A stretch of DNA of 64,000 nt from Myxococcales bacterium (GCA_030652255.1 JAUSAZ010000001.1:26549-90548); one strand, 5' to 3'; positions 8,047-18,176 are shown, numbered from the stretch's first letter. The notes: generated from the sequence alone by a model not told the origin. A program made the numbers and translations.

Positions 8047-10113
8047 ATGATCCTCGCCATGCCGCGACCGGACACCTCTCCGCGGAGCCAACCTCGCGCC
8101 GCCGCCGCCCCACAGCCCTGGAGCCAGCGGGCGGTCTTCGCCGCGGCCGTCGTCGCGGTGGGCGCGCTCGGGGCGGCCTTCGCCATCGCGTTCCGGCTGG
8201 GCCTGCACCTCGGCTTCACCGCCCTCCTCGGCGGCGACGACGTCCTCGCGGCCTTCGCGCGGCTGCCCTGGACGACGCGGGTGGCCCTGCCCACCCTCGG
8301 GGGCCTGGCCGCGGGGATCGTCACCGCCCTGGCCGCGCGGCGCCCCGGGTACGGCGTCGGCGAGGTGCTGGAGGCCGTCACCGTCGGCCGGGGGCAGCTC
8401 CCCCTCCCGGCCTGCCTCTGGAAGAGCGCGGCGTCCTTCCTCGCCATCGTCACGGGCGGATCGCTCGGGCGCGAGGGCTCCATCGTGCAGTTCGGCGCCG
8501 GCGTCGGGGCCGCCGTGGGCCGGCGCCTCGGGCTCACCGCCCACCACGCCCGCGCGCTCGTGGCCGTCGGCACCGGCGCGGGCTTCGCGGCGGCCTACAA
8601 CACCCCCATCGCGGCGGTGCTCTTCGTCGTCGAGGTGGTGCTCGGCGTCGCGACCCTGGGCGTGGTGCTGCCCGTGGTGGTCGGCGCGGTGGTGGCGACG
8701 GGGCTCACCCGCGTCGCGCTGGGCGGCGGGCCCATCTACGGCGCCCGAGACTTCGCGCTCACCTCCCCGCGCGAGCTCGCGGCGCACCTCGCGCTCGGCG
8801 TCGCGGCGGGGGTGCTCGGCCCGGCCTTCCTCGGGGCGCTCGGCCAGGGCGAGCGGCTCTTCCAGCGACTCGCCGCCGCCCGCCCCGCGCGGGGCGCGCT
8901 CGGCGGCCTCGGCGTGGGCCTGATGGCGTGCGCCCTCCCCGAGGTGACGGGCAACGGCTTCGAGGCGATCCACCGCATCCTCGACGCGCGCTTCGCGGCG
9001 GGGATGCTCGCGCTCCTGCTGCTGGGGAAGGGCCTCGCGACGGTCTCGTCGGTGGGCTCCGGCAGCCCGGGCGGGGTGTTCACGCCGACGCTCTTCCTCG
9101 GCGCCGCGCTCGGGGGCCTGGTGGGCCGCGCCGCGCTCGCGCTCCCGATGGTGTTCGGCGCGTCGGTGGTGCCCGAAGGCTACGCGCTGGTCGGGATGGC
9201 CGCGCTCACGGCGGCGACCACGCACGCCCCCATCATGGCCTGCGTGCTGGTGTTCGAGCTCTCGGGCGACTACGCCATCGTGCTGCCGCTGCTGCTCGCG
9301 ACGGCGGTGGCCACCTGGGTCGCGCGCCTGCTGCGGCCCGGGTCGGTCTACACCGACGAGCTCCGGCGGCGCGGCGTCGCGTGGGAGGGCAGCGTCGCCG
9401 AGCGCCTGGCGCGGGCCGTGCGCGCCCGGGACATCATGGACCTCGACCCCCCGACGGTGCCCGCCGATGCCCCGATCGGGAGCGCGCTCGCGCACCTGGG
9501 GTCCGGGCACGGGCGGCGGGTGTACGTGCTCGACGGCGCGACGATCCGGGCGATCGACCTGAACGCCGCGCGGGACCTGTGGGTCGGGGCCGCCGCGGGC
9601 GTGGCCCCGGACGCGGCCCAGACCGCGGGGTCCGTCGCGACCGCGGTCCCCGTCGCCGAGGTCGAGGACACCCTCTTCGACCTCAACGAGAAGCTCTGGG
9701 GCGTGGACTTCGGCGAGATCCCCGTGCGCGACCCGGCGGACCCGGCGCGCGTGGCGGGCGTGGTGACCCGGCGCGCGCTCCTCGGGGCCTTCGACCGCGA
9801 GCTGCTCCAGCGTGACCTGCTGCTGACGCGGGTGGTGTGGTCCGAGGGAGGGCGCGATCGGGCGGACTACCTCGAGCTCCCGGAGGGCCAGCGGGTGGAG
9901 TCCATCGCCCCCCCGGGGCGCCTGCTGGGCACGCGGGTCCAGGTCGGGAGCCTCCGCGCGAGCGACCGGGTGACGGTCGTGGCGGTGCGGCAGGCGGCCG
10001 GTGGTGACCCCGTCTGGCGCGACCCGGAGGACGCGACGGCGCTGCGCCGCGGCGACCGCCTGCTGGTGATCGGTGACATGGCGCGGATCAACGCGCTGCG
10101 AGGAGAGGCATGA
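8047..10113 (+). CDS. CLC chloride channel-type protein with CBS pair and RCK_C-like tail
   Basis: 688 residues. The CLC core spans about residues 25-440: GSLGREGS (gating Glu143), AAAYNTPIAAVLFVVEV, and GSPGGVFTPTLFLGA. The residue matching the internal proton glutamate (E203 of the E. coli exchanger) is Val197, as in animal CLC channels, so passive conductance rather than Cl-/H+ exchange is likely. A CBS pair follows (about 465-590), then about 100 residues resembling an RCK/TrkA C-terminal ligand-binding domain (VGSLRASDRVTVVAVRQ). Overlaps the following 66-codon gene by ATGA. Start at ATG 8047; ATG 8059 is also possible. Confidence 0.88.
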   Translation: MILAMPRPDTSPRSQPRAAAAPQPWSQRAVFAAAVVAVGALGAAFAIAFRLGLHLGFTALLGGDDVLAAFARLPWTTRVALPTLGGLAAGIVTALAARRPGYGVGEVLEAVTVGRGQLPLPACLWKSAASFLAIVTGGSLGREGSIVQFGAGVGAAVGRRLGLTAHHARALVAVGTGAGFAAAYNTPIAAVLFVVEVVLGVATLGVVLPVVVGAVVATGLTRVALGGGPIYGARDFALTSPRELAAHLALGVAAGVLGPAFLGALGQGERLFQRLAAARPARGALGGLGVGLMACALPEVTGNGFEAIHRILDARFAAGMLALLLLGKGLATVSSVGSGSPGGVFTPTLFLGAALGGLVGRAALALPMVFGASVVPEGYALVGMAALTAATTHAPIMACVLVFELSGDYAIVLPLLLATAVATWVARLLRPGSVYTDELRRRGVAWEGSVAERLARAVRARDIMDLDPPTVPADAPIGSALAHLGSGHGRRVYVLDGATIRAIDLNAARDLWVGAAAGVAPDAAQTAGSVATAVPVAEVEDTLFDLNEKLWGVDFGEIPVRDPADPARVAGVVTRRALLGAFDRELLQRDLLLTRVVWSEGGRDRADYLELPEGQRVESIAPPGRLLGTRVQVGSLRASDRVTVVAVRQAAGGDPVWRDPEDATALRRGDRLLVIGDMARINALRGEA

Positions 10114-10310
10114 GCACAGAGAGCAGTCCGACGCCCGGGGCCCCGACGAGCGAGCCCACGCCGACACCCGCCACGAAGCCCCGCCCGCTCTGGCGGTCCC
10201 TGAAGGAGGACGCGTCGTTCCGCGCGACCTTCCTGGCGGTCTTCGTAATCCCCGCGGCGCTCATGGGCGCGACCATCGCGTGGGTCGTGCGCGCCATGGC
10301 GCTCCAGTAG
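10110..10310 (+). CDS. small single-span membrane protein coupled to CLC
   Basis: 66 residues. The ATG overlaps the CLC stop as ATGA, so translation is probably coupled. The first 25 residues are Pro/Thr-rich and disordered, then a basic amphipathic stretch (KPRPLWRSLKED) and one membrane helix (ATFLAVFVIPAALMGATIAWVV). I recognise no family. Coupling suggests an accessory subunit of the channel, but that is inference. Confidence 0.65.
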   Translation: MSTESSPTPGAPTSEPTPTPATKPRPLWRSLKEDASFRATFLAVFVIPAALMGATIAWVVRAMALQ

Positions 10311-10314
10311 CCCG

Positions 10315-12183
10315 TCAGCCGCCCGGGTTGGTGGTGAGCGCGGAGTGCTCGCCGGTGCGCGAGGACCGCGGCTCGCTCGCCTCCTCGAAGCGCAGCAGCA
10401 CGCCCACCACGTCACTCGTCGAGATGACCCCGACCAGCCGGCGGCTCTGCGGGTCGTCGACCACCATCATCAGCCGCACCTCGAGGCGGTTCATGGCCAC
10501 CAGGGCGGAGCGCAGGCTGTTGCCGGGCACCAGCGAACCACGGAGCCGCGCGTGGTCGCTCACGAGCTCGGCGCCGCGCCCCTCGGCCTGCAGCCGCCGC
10601 AGGCGCGCCTCGGTCACCACCCCGACGAGGACCCGGTCGTCGCCCACGACGGGGATGGTCTCGAAGGGCAGCGGCGCCAGCGTCGCGACGGCGGCGTCGA
10701 TCGTGTCCGTGGCGGCGAGGGCCACCGGGTCGGCCCGCATCGTGTCGCCCACGCGGTGCGCCGTGAGCGCGGGCGAGGCGAGGTGCGCCTGCGGCATGTG
10801 CCGGCCGTCCTGCTCGAGGAGCGCGTCGTAGATGGGCGTCGCGCTGCGCGCTCGCGCCGTGACGTAGGCCACCGCGTTGGCGACCATCAACGGCAGCACC
10901 AGCTTGTAGCTCCCGGTCATCTCGAACACGATGAGGATCGAGGTCATCGGGGCGCGCACCACGGCGGCGAAGAAGGCCCCCATCCCCACGAGCGCGAAGG
11001 CCCCGAGCTGCACGTCGGCGTGCCCCAGGAGGTGCCGATCGACCTCGCCCATGAGGCCACCGAGCATCGCGCCCACGAAGAGCGTCGGGGCGAAGATGCC
11101 GCCGGCGCCGCCGCTGGAGTACGACGCGATCGTCGCGGCGAACTTCGCCACGCAGAGCACCGCCATCACCTTCAGGGGCAGGGAGCCCCGGAGGCCCTGG
11201 GCCAGCACCTCGTAGCCTCCGCCCGCGACGCCGAGCGTGCCCACCAGCTCGAGCGCCGCGAGCGCGATGAGCCCCGTCAGCGCCCCGCCGAGCGCCGGCC
11301 GCGCCCACGGGGGGATGCGCTTCAGGTCGCGGAACCCCTGGCGCACGCGCAGCAGGCTGGAGGAGAACGCGTGCCCCAGGAGCCCGGCCGCCAGGCCGAG
11401 GAGCGCGAACACCAGGAGCGAGCTGGCGTGGGTGAGCCCGTACGCCGCGGGCACGGCGAGCACCGGGCGCTCGCCCAGGATGGAGTGCTCGACCGCCGCG
11501 GAGAGGGCCGCGGCCACGACCACGCCGGAGAGCACGGTGGTGTCGAGGCCCCCGACGAGCTCCTCGATGACGAAGGTGACCGCGGCGATGGGGGCGTTGA
11601 AGGCCGCCGCAATGCCCGCCGCCGCGCCCACCGGGATGAGCCGCCGCTGGTTGCTGGGCGAGAGCGCGAACACGCGGCCCAGCGCGCTCGCGACCGTCGC
11701 GCAGATCTGCACCGTGGGCCCCTCGCGGCCGAGCGAGGAGCCGGTGCCGATCTGGAGCGCGGCGAGGATGAACTTCGCGGCGCCGTCGCGGGAGCGAAGC
11801 CGGCCCCGGCGCGCGCCGTACACCCACTTCACCTGCGGGATGCCGCTGCCGCGAGCCTCCGGGGCGAGGCGGTCGAGCGCGACGCCCGCGACGAGCGCGC
11901 CGAGCATCGGCACCACGACCAGCCCCACCGACCGGGTGGTGCCGGAGGCCGCCGCGACGCGCGCGAAGAAGGTCGTCTCGACCAGGCGGATGAAGAGGTG
12001 GAACCCCACCGCCGCGAGGCCGCACGCCACGCCGACGGCGATGGTGAGGCCCAGCAGGCGGTTCTGCTCGGAGAGCGTGGCCCGCTCGATCACCCGCAGC
12101 AGCAGGCGGTTGAGCGGGGCGCCCGCGCGCCGGACGGCGCTCAGCAGGGGGCCGTCGTCGGGGCTCGGGAGGGGCGGTTCCAT
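10315..12183 (-). CDS. CLC-type Cl-/H+ antiporter with CBS domains
   Basis: 622 residues. All CLC motifs are canonical: GSGIPQVKW, GSSLGREGP (gating Glu154), AAAFNAPIAAVTFVIEE with both glutamates (Glu207, Glu208) and GGAGGIFAPTLFVGA. Retention of the second Glu fits proton-coupled exchange, unlike the neighbouring CLC. A CBS pair occupies about residues 470-600 (MRADPVALAATDTIDAAVATL, VVDDPQSRRLVGVISTSDV). It converges on the small CLC-coupled gene, 4 bases apart, and is divergent from the trehalose synthase gene. Confidence 0.9.
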   Translation of the reverse strand: MEPPLPSPDDGPLLSAVRRAGAPLNRLLLRVIERATLSEQNRLLGLTIAVGVACGLAAVGFHLFIRLVETTFFARVAAASGTTRSVGLVVVPMLGALVAGVALDRLAPEARGSGIPQVKWVYGARRGRLRSRDGAAKFILAALQIGTGSSLGREGPTVQICATVASALGRVFALSPSNQRRLIPVGAAAGIAAAFNAPIAAVTFVIEELVGGLDTTVLSGVVVAAALSAAVEHSILGERPVLAVPAAYGLTHASSLLVFALLGLAAGLLGHAFSSSLLRVRQGFRDLKRIPPWARPALGGALTGLIALAALELVGTLGVAGGGYEVLAQGLRGSLPLKVMAVLCVAKFAATIASYSSGGAGGIFAPTLFVGAMLGGLMGEVDRHLLGHADVQLGAFALVGMGAFFAAVVRAPMTSILIVFEMTGSYKLVLPLMVANAVAYVTARARSATPIYDALLEQDGRHMPQAHLASPALTAHRVGDTMRADPVALAATDTIDAAVATLAPLPFETIPVVGDDRVLVGVVTEARLRRLQAEGRGAELVSDHARLRGSLVPGNSLRSALVAMNRLEVRLMMVVDDPQSRRLVGVISTSDVVGVLLRFEEASEPRSSRTGEHSALTTNPGG

Positions 12184-12284
12184 GCTCGTGGGGGGGGCCT
12201 ATCACCCTATGCCTGGAGATCCAACCGCCGCACCGGCGCCGGCGGTGATTGGATGACCAACCTTCTCGTGCTAGGCGGTCGCCC

Positions 12285-14522
12285 ATGGCACGAACGGCGC
12301 GCTTCCTCGCGGTCCTGCTGGTGGGCCTGGGCCTGCTCACGTGGGTCGCGCACCTGGCGCTCACGCGCACCACCCGGCGGTGGTTCGAGCGCGACGTCGA
12401 GCTGCGCGAGCGCCTCGCGGTCGCGAGCGCGCGGAGCAGCCTCGTGCGGCAGTGGGCCAACCCCGCGGCGCTGCCCGAGGTGCTGGCCGACATCACCCGC
12501 GACGAGCGCGTGATGGGCGCCGCGGCGTGCGACCGCGACGGGCGCACCCGCGCCGCGAGCGAGGGCTTCCCCGAGGCCTTCGCGTGCCGCGGCGTGCTCG
12601 CCGGCCTGGGCGCCCGGGGCCTGTCACCCGACGCGCGGGACGGCTGGTCGCTCGACGTCGACCTGCCCGGCGGGCCGGTGCGCGCCTACGGCGTCGCGCT
12701 GCCCGAGCTCCCGGGGGGCGGCTTCGTGGTGATCGTCCACGACATGAGCTTCGTCGGCCGGCGCGAGGCCACCACGCGCAACCAGCTGCTGCTCGCCTTC
12801 TTCGTGCTCGCGCTCGCCGCCGCCGCGGTGACCGTCGTCGCCGCGCGCCTCGCCTGGCGGGGCTGGCAGGACGACCTCCGGCGGGCGCTCCGGGGCGACG
12901 GGGGGCGGGAGTTCCAGCCCCTGATGCGCGACGTGCGCGAGCTGGTCGCGCGGCTCTCGCAGGAGCGCGACGCCGACGCCCGCGGCGGGGTGTGGAGCCC
13001 GGAGCGCCTGCGGGGCGCGCTCACGCACCACCTGCAGGGCGAGCGCGTGGTGATCGTGGCCAACCGCGAGCCGTACATCCACGAGCGGAAGGAGGACGGC
13101 ACCGTGCGCGTGGTGCACCCGGCGAGCGGGCTCGTGACCGCGCTCGAGCCGGTGATGCGCGCGTGCTCGGGGATCTGGGTCGCGCACGGCTCGGGCTCCG
13201 CCGACCGCGAGACCGTCGACGCCCACGACCGGGTGAAGGTGCCGCCCGGCGAGGAGTCCTACGTGGTCCGCCGGGTGTGGCTCACCGAGGAGGAGGAGGC
13301 CGGGTACTACTACGGCTTCTCCAACGAGGGCCTCTGGCCGCTCTGCCACGTCGCGCACACCCGCCCCGAGTTTCGCGACGTGGACTGGGAGCAGTACCGC
13401 AAGGTCAACCAGCGCTTCGCCGACGCGGTGTGCGACGAGGTCGACTCCGACGACCCCATCGTGCTCGTGCAGGACTACCACTTCGCCCTGGCGCCCGCGA
13501 TGATCCGCGCCCGGCTGCCCCGCGCCACCATCATCACGTTCTGGCACATCCCCTGGCCCAACCCCGAGCGCGTGGGCATCTGCCCGTGGCGCCAGGAGCT
13601 CATCGAGGGCCTGCTCGGGTCGAGCGTCGTGGGCTTCCACACCCAGCAGCACTGCAACAACTTCCTCGACGCCGTCGACGCCTTCGTCGAGTCGCGCATC
13701 GACCGCGAGCACAACGCCGTCGTGCAGCGCGCGCGGCGCACCCTGGTGCGCCCGTACCCCATCTCCATCGAGTGGCCGGTGCGCTGGCTCGACGGCCTCC
13801 CCTCGCCCGCGGAGTGCGCCGCGGGGGTGCGCCGCGAGCTCGGCCTCGCCCCGGACGCCCTGCTCGGCGTGGGCATCGACCGGCTCGACTACACCAAAGG
13901 GATCGAGGAGCGCCTCGCCGCCGTGGACACCCTGCTCGAGCGCCACCCCGAGCTGCGCGGGCGCTTCACCTTCATCCAGCTCGCGGCGCCGAGCCGCACC
14001 CGCATCGCGCGCTACCAGGAGCTCAACGACCGCGTCGAGGCGCTCGCGGACAAGATCAACGCGCGCTGGTCGGAGGGCTCGTACCGGCCCGTCGTGCTGC
14101 TGCGGGCACACCACGAGCCGCCGTCGGTGTTCCGGTACTTCCGCGCGGCGGAGCTCTGCTACGTGAGCAGCCTGCACGACGGGATGAACCTCGTGGCCAA
14201 GGAGTTCGTCGCGGCCCGCACCGACGAGCGGGGCGTGCTGGTGCTCAGCCAGTTCACCGGCGCGGCGCGGGAGCTCACCGAGGCGCTGGTGGTCAACCCC
14301 TACGACCTCGGCGAGGCCAGCGAGGCCATGGCCACGGCCCTGGCGATGCCCGTCGAGCAGCAGCAGGAGCGCATGCGGGCGATGCGCTCGCTCGTGGCCC
14401 ACTTCAACGTGTACCGCTGGGCGGGCCGGATGCTGATCGACGCGGCGCAGCTTCGCAGCCGCGAGCGCCTCTCGGTGCGCCTGTCCCGGCGGGAGCCCGG
14501 GAGCAGGGAGTCGGTGCTTTGA
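12285..14522 (+). CDS. otsA: membrane-anchored trehalose-6-phosphate synthase
   Basis: 745 residues from ATG 12285; codons upstream to a TTG at 12249 look non-coding. Residues 5-25 and 168-190 are membrane helices that enclose an extracytoplasmic domain of about 140 residues, laid out like a sensor ([22 protein letters not shown] resembles small ligand-sensing modules). From about 252 a complete GT20 domain follows: [45 protein letters not shown] (Arg and Lys that hold the UDP-glucose phosphates) and [11 protein letters not shown]. It makes trehalose-6-phosphate from UDP-glucose and glucose-6-phosphate. Normal OtsA is soluble and about 460-480 residues. No trehalose-6-phosphate phosphatase gene is in the window. 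Confidence 0.92.
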   Translation: MARTARFLAVLLVGLGLLTWVAHLALTRTTRRWFERDVELRERLAVASARSSLVRQWANPAALPEVLADITRDERVMGAAACDRDGRTRAASEGFPEAFACRGVLAGLGARGLSPDARDGWSLDVDLPGGPVRAYGVALPELPGGGFVVIVHDMSFVGRREATTRNQLLLAFFVLALAAAAVTVVAARLAWRGWQDDLRRALRGDGGREFQPLMRDVRELVARLSQERDADARGGVWSPERLRGALTHHLQGERVVIVANREPYIHERKEDGTVRVVHPASGLVTALEPVMRACSGIWVAHGSGSADRETVDAHDRVKVPPGEESYVVRRVWLTEEEEAGYYYGFSNEGLWPLCHVAHTRPEFRDVDWEQYRKVNQRFADAVCDEVDSDDPIVLVQDYHFALAPAMIRARLPRATIITFWHIPWPNPERVGICPWRQELIEGLLGSSVVGFHTQQHCNNFLDAVDAFVESRIDREHNAVVQRARRTLVRPYPISIEWPVRWLDGLPSPAECAAGVRRELGLAPDALLGVGIDRLDYTKGIEERLAAVDTLLERHPELRGRFTFIQLAAPSRTRIARYQELNDRVEALADKINARWSEGSYRPVVLLRAHHEPPSVFRYFRAAELCYVSSLHDGMNLVAKEFVAARTDERGVLVLSQFTGAARELTEALVVNPYDLGEASEAMATALAMPVEQQQERMRAMRSLVAHFNVYRWAGRMLIDAAQLRSRERLSVRLSRREPGSRESVL

Positions 14523-14590
14523 AGAAGATGCGGGCCGCGCCGACGGCCGACGGCCGGCGGCGGGGCGTCGCGACCCGAGCCGCGGCGGCG

Positions 14591-15106
14591 ATGGAACCGC
14601 CGGGGGCGATCGGGCATCTTCAGGGGCTCCCGGACGTGGCAGGCACCGACGACACCAACGAGTTTCCGCTGGGCCCGGTGCTCGGCCTGCTGCGCGAGTG
14701 GTGGGCGCTCAACCACGCCTTCGAGCGCACCTCGCGGCGCATGGCCGCGCGGCTCGGCGTGACGGCGCCGCAGCGCATGGTGCTGCGGGTGATCGGGCGC
14801 TACCCGGGCATGGGCCCGGGAACCTTGGCCCGAGTGCTCCACCTCGACGCCGGGACCATCTCCGCGACGGTGCGTCGCCTCGAAGAGGCCGGGGTGGTCC
14901 GGCGTCGCCAGACGAGCCGCGACCGGCGCCGCGTGGCGCTCGGGCTCACCGCGAAGGGCCGCGCCCTCGACGGCGACGACGAGCAGACCATCGAGGGGGC
15001 GCTCGCGCGGGTGCTGGCCCGGGTGCCGCCGGGCGACGTCGCGGCGGTGCGGGGGTTCCTCGCCGCCTTCGCGGAAGAGCTCGCGGGGGTCGCGCCGGAC
15101 CCGTGA
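14591..15106 (+). CDS. MarR-family transcriptional regulator
   Basis: 171 residues from ATG 14591; ATG 14528 in the same frame would add 21 low-complexity residues. The winged helix is clear: TAPQRMVLRVIGRYPGMG, LARVLHLDAGTISATVRRLEEAGVV (recognition helix) and TSRDRRRVALGLTAKG (wing). The first residues LLREWWALNHAFERTSRRMAARLG form the dimer helix. It follows the trehalose synthase gene on the same strand and converges with nhaP. No operator could be picked out, and the target is unknown. Confidence 0.85.
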   Translation: MEPPGAIGHLQGLPDVAGTDDTNEFPLGPVLGLLREWWALNHAFERTSRRMAARLGVTAPQRMVLRVIGRYPGMGPGTLARVLHLDAGTISATVRRLEEAGVVRRRQTSRDRRRVALGLTAKGRALDGDDEQTIEGALARVLARVPPGDVAAVRGFLAAFAEELAGVAPDP

Positions 15107-15125
15107 GGCCCCCCACCAGCGGGGG

Positions 15126-16688
15126 TCAGTGGGCGTCGGAGTCGTCCTCCAGCGCCACGAGGCGGGCGTCGACGTCCCGGAGGATCTCCTCGACCGCCTC
15201 GGCCCCGATGGCCCCCTCCCGGTGCGCGAGCATCGCGGCGTCCTTCTCGACGAGCAGCAGCTGCCGGGCGAGCGCGTGGCGCTCCTCGCGCCGGAGCGCC
15301 TCGTGGGCGAGGTGCATCTCCCGGAGGTGCTCGTCGCTGGTCGCGAGCCGCTGCTGGTACTCGCCGCGGAGGTCTGCCAGCAGCTGCTCGGAGAGCCCAC
15401 CCCCGCGGGCCGCCTGCTCGAGCGCGGCGAGCGCGGCGGTGGTCGCCCGCTGCTCCCCGCGCACCACCTCGTAGCGCACCCGGTCGGTGCCCGCCGCCAC
15501 GAGGCCGAGGCGCCGTAGCAGCGGGGCCATCGTCAGGCCCTGGCCCAGGATGGAGAGCACCACCACCCCGAAGGTCATGGTGACGATCAGCTCGCGGTGC
15601 GCGAGCTCCCTGGGCAGCGCGAGGGCGAGCACCATCGAGAGCCCGCCGCGCAGGCCGCCCCAGGTGAGCACCGCCACCCACGACGCGGGGAATCGCTCGC
15701 GGGTGCCGCGCAGCGCGAGGCCCACGAGGGACACCACCACGGCGCGGGCCGCGGTGACCGCGACGAAGGCCACCAGCACCGGCTTCCACGCGTGCAGCAG
15801 CGCGCCGAGGCGGACCTCGAAGCCGATGAGCAGGAAGACCACCGAGTTGAGGGCGAAGGCGACGTACTCCCAGAACGACTCGACCGCGAGGCGGGTGGAC
15901 GGCGACATGCCCGTGCGCGCGCCGTAGTTGCCGCAGAGCATCCCGGCCGCCACGGTGGCGATGACCCCGGAGAGGTGCAGGCGCTCGGCGACCGCGAAGG
16001 ACCCGTACGCGGCGATGGTGGTGAGCGTGATCTCGATCATCGCGTCCTCGATGCGCTGGGTGGCCTTCGAGGTCGCGTAGCCGATGGCGGCGCCCACGAG
16101 CAGCCCGCCGCCGACGGTGCGCACGAAGGTCAGCCCGACCTCCGCGGCGGAGAGCGAGCGGCCGCCCGCGAACGCGAGCACGAGGGAGAACACCACCACG
16201 GCGGTGCCGTCGTTGAGCAGGCTCTCGCCCTCCACGAGCACCATCAGCCGGCGCGGCGCCCCGAGCGACTTGAAGAGCCCGACGACCGCGATGGGGTCCG
16301 TCGCCGCGAGCAGGGCCGCGAAGACGAGCCCGTGCGCGAAGGTGAAGCCCTCGACGAAGTGGAGGGAGTTGGCCACCGGCACCAGGATCAGCGCCGTGAG
16401 GGAGATGGCGACGATGAGGCCCGGGACGGCCAGCGCGTGGATGGCGAGCTTGTTGGCCCAGAACTTCTTGAAATCGAGGTGAAACGCCGCCTCGAAGACC
16501 AGGCCCGGGAGGAAGACCGCGTAGAGCAGCTCCTGCGTCAGGTGGGGCGGCGAGAGCACGCGGGTCGCGCCCAGCGTGAGCCCGGTGACCACCAGCGCGA
16601 CGGTGTAGGGCATGCGCAGCGCGCGAGCGACCAGCGCGACCGCGGTCGCGACCAGGAACAGGGCGACGAAGATGAGTTCATGAGCCAT
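15126..16688 (-). CDS. CPA1-type Na+(K+)/H+ antiporter (NhaP-like)
   Basis: 520 residues, about 12 membrane segments to residue 390. Diagnostic CPA1 motifs are present: FLPGLVFEAAFHLD, LLAATDPIAVV with the transport Asp, EGESLLNDGTAVVVF, and LLIGFEVRL. The last 120 residues form a soluble, Glu/Arg-rich helical tail (EEILRDVDARLVALEDD), probably regulatory. It exchanges protons for sodium or potassium at the inner membrane. It is last in a same-strand series with the sugar-type MFS and the ArsB/NhaD-like transporter. Confidence 0.9.
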   Translation of the reverse strand: MAHELIFVALFLVATAVALVARALRMPYTVALVVTGLTLGATRVLSPPHLTQELLYAVFLPGLVFEAAFHLDFKKFWANKLAIHALAVPGLIVAISLTALILVPVANSLHFVEGFTFAHGLVFAALLAATDPIAVVGLFKSLGAPRRLMVLVEGESLLNDGTAVVVFSLVLAFAGGRSLSAAEVGLTFVRTVGGGLLVGAAIGYATSKATQRIEDAMIEITLTTIAAYGSFAVAERLHLSGVIATVAAGMLCGNYGARTGMSPSTRLAVESFWEYVAFALNSVVFLLIGFEVRLGALLHAWKPVLVAFVAVTAARAVVVSLVGLALRGTRERFPASWVAVLTWGGLRGGLSMVLALALPRELAHRELIVTMTFGVVVLSILGQGLTMAPLLRRLGLVAAGTDRVRYEVVRGEQRATTAALAALEQAARGGGLSEQLLADLRGEYQQRLATSDEHLREMHLAHEALRREERHALARQLLLVEKDAAMLAHREGAIGAEAVEEILRDVDARLVALEDDSDAH

Positions 16689-16739
16689 GGCGGGTCTCGT
16701 CGAACCATACGCGAGGTCGCGAGGCGCACGGCGAGGCTG

Positions 16740-18176
16740 TCACGCGTCCTCCCGGGTGAGTTCCTCCAGCGAGCGCCCCTCGCTGGCGACGCCCAGGCGG
16801 CGGGCGACCACCGCGGCGATGAGCATGAGGGTCGACGCCAGCGCGTAGCCGGCGAAGAGGCGCCCGGGGTCGCCCCCCTCCACGATCCGGGCGAAGAGGG
16901 ACGGCGCGAAGGCCCCGCCGCCCGTTCCGATGGCGTAGAAGAGCGCGATCGCCACGCCGCGGATCTCGACGGGGAAGAGCTCGCTCACGGTGAGGTAGGC
17001 CGAGCTCGCCGCGGCGGAGGCGAAGAAGAACACCACCGACCAGGCGACGGTCTGCGTCACCGCGTCGAGCGCGCCGGCGAAGAAGAGGGCGCCGGTCACC
17101 ACCAGCAGGACCCCGGAGATCGCGTAGGTGGCCGGGATCATGACGCGCCGGCCCCAGCGGTCGAAGAGGGGGCCCAGGAGGAGCGGCCCGAGGAAGTTCC
17201 CCGCGGCGAAGGGCAGCACGTAGAGCCCGACCCGGTCGGCGCGGACGTGGTGGAAACGCTGCAGGATGAGCCCGTAGCTGAAGAAGATGGCGTTGTAGAA
17301 GAAGGCCTGCGCGATCATCATCACGACCCCGAGCGCGGCCCGGCGGGGATGGCGCCGGAGCAGCACCCGCAGCACGTGACCGGCGCCCACGGTGCCGGTG
17401 ACGGTGAGCGCCACCTCCATCTGCCGGGTGACCCTCACGATGGTGGCGCCGCCCTCGCGCACCCTCGCCTCGATGACCTCCATGGTCGCGTGCGCCTCGC
17501 GGACGTAGCCGTGCATCAGGAGCCAGCGGGGGCTCTCGGGGACGTCGCGTCGCACCAGCAGGATCACGAGGCCCATCACGGCGCCGAGCCCGAACACGAG
17601 GCGCCAGCCCAGCTCCACGGGCACCCGCGCGGGGTCGAGCAGCACCAGCGTGAGCACCGCCCCGAGCGCCACGCCGATCCAGTAGCTCCCGTTGATGCCG
17701 AGGTCGATCTGGCCGCGGATGCGCGCGGGGATGAGCTCGTCGATGGCGGAGTTGATGGCCGAGTACTCGCCGCCGATGCCCGCGCCCGCCAGGAGCCGGA
17801 AGAGCAGGAACACGCCGAAGCTGGAGGCCGCGCCGCTCGCGGCCGTCGCGCCCAGGTAGATCCCGAGGGTCACGAGGAAGAGCCGCTTGCGGCCGAAGCG
17901 GTCGGTCAGGTGACCGAAGATCAGCGCGCCCAGCACCTGACCCACCAGGTAGACCGTGTTCGCCAGGCCGACCTCCGCCGCGCGCAGCCCGAGGGTGCGC
18001 GCGTCCTGGAGGGTCGGCGCGAGGTTCGCGATCAGGCTCGCCTCGAGCCCGTCGAGGATCCAGGTGATGCCCAGCGCGACCACCACCCGGCGGTGCCAGC
18101 GCGACCAGGTGAGCGCGTCGAGGCGGGCGGGGATGTCCGTGCGGATCACCTCGCCGGGGAGCGCGTCGGGCTTCAT
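16740..18176 (-). CDS. MFS transporter, sugar/organic-acid (SP-like) type
   Basis: 478 residues, 12 predicted helices. The family pattern is clear: DGLEASLIANLAPTL in helix 1, GHLTDRFGRKRLFL in loop 2-3, RLLAGAGIGGEYSAINSAI in helix 4-5, PESPRWLLMHG after helix 6, PLFDRWGRR and ELFPVEIRGVAIALFYAIG. The PESPRWL and RxGRR signatures are those of the sugar porter and related anion/aromatic-acid families. The substrate is not evident. It lies 51 bases upstream of nhaP and 64 bases downstream of the ArsB/NhaD-like gene. Confidence 0.88.
   Translation of the reverse strand: MKPDALPGEVIRTDIPARLDALTWSRWHRRVVVALGITWILDGLEASLIANLAPTLQDARTLGLRAAEVGLANTVYLVGQVLGALIFGHLTDRFGRKRLFLVTLGIYLGATAASGAASSFGVFLLFRLLAGAGIGGEYSAINSAIDELIPARIRGQIDLGINGSYWIGVALGAVLTLVLLDPARVPVELGWRLVFGLGAVMGLVILLVRRDVPESPRWLLMHGYVREAHATMEVIEARVREGGATIVRVTRQMEVALTVTGTVGAGHVLRVLLRRHPRRAALGVVMMIAQAFFYNAIFFSYGLILQRFHHVRADRVGLYVLPFAAGNFLGPLLLGPLFDRWGRRVMIPATYAISGVLLVVTGALFFAGALDAVTQTVAWSVVFFFASAAASSAYLTVSELFPVEIRGVAIALFYAIGTGGGAFAPSLFARIVEGGDPGRLFAGYALASTLMLIAAVVARRLGVASEGRSLEELTREDA

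Noticed and set aside
12249..12284. TTG start for the trehalose synthase
   Set aside because: The extra 12 residues are polar and precede a signal-anchor that starts cleanly at ATG 12285.
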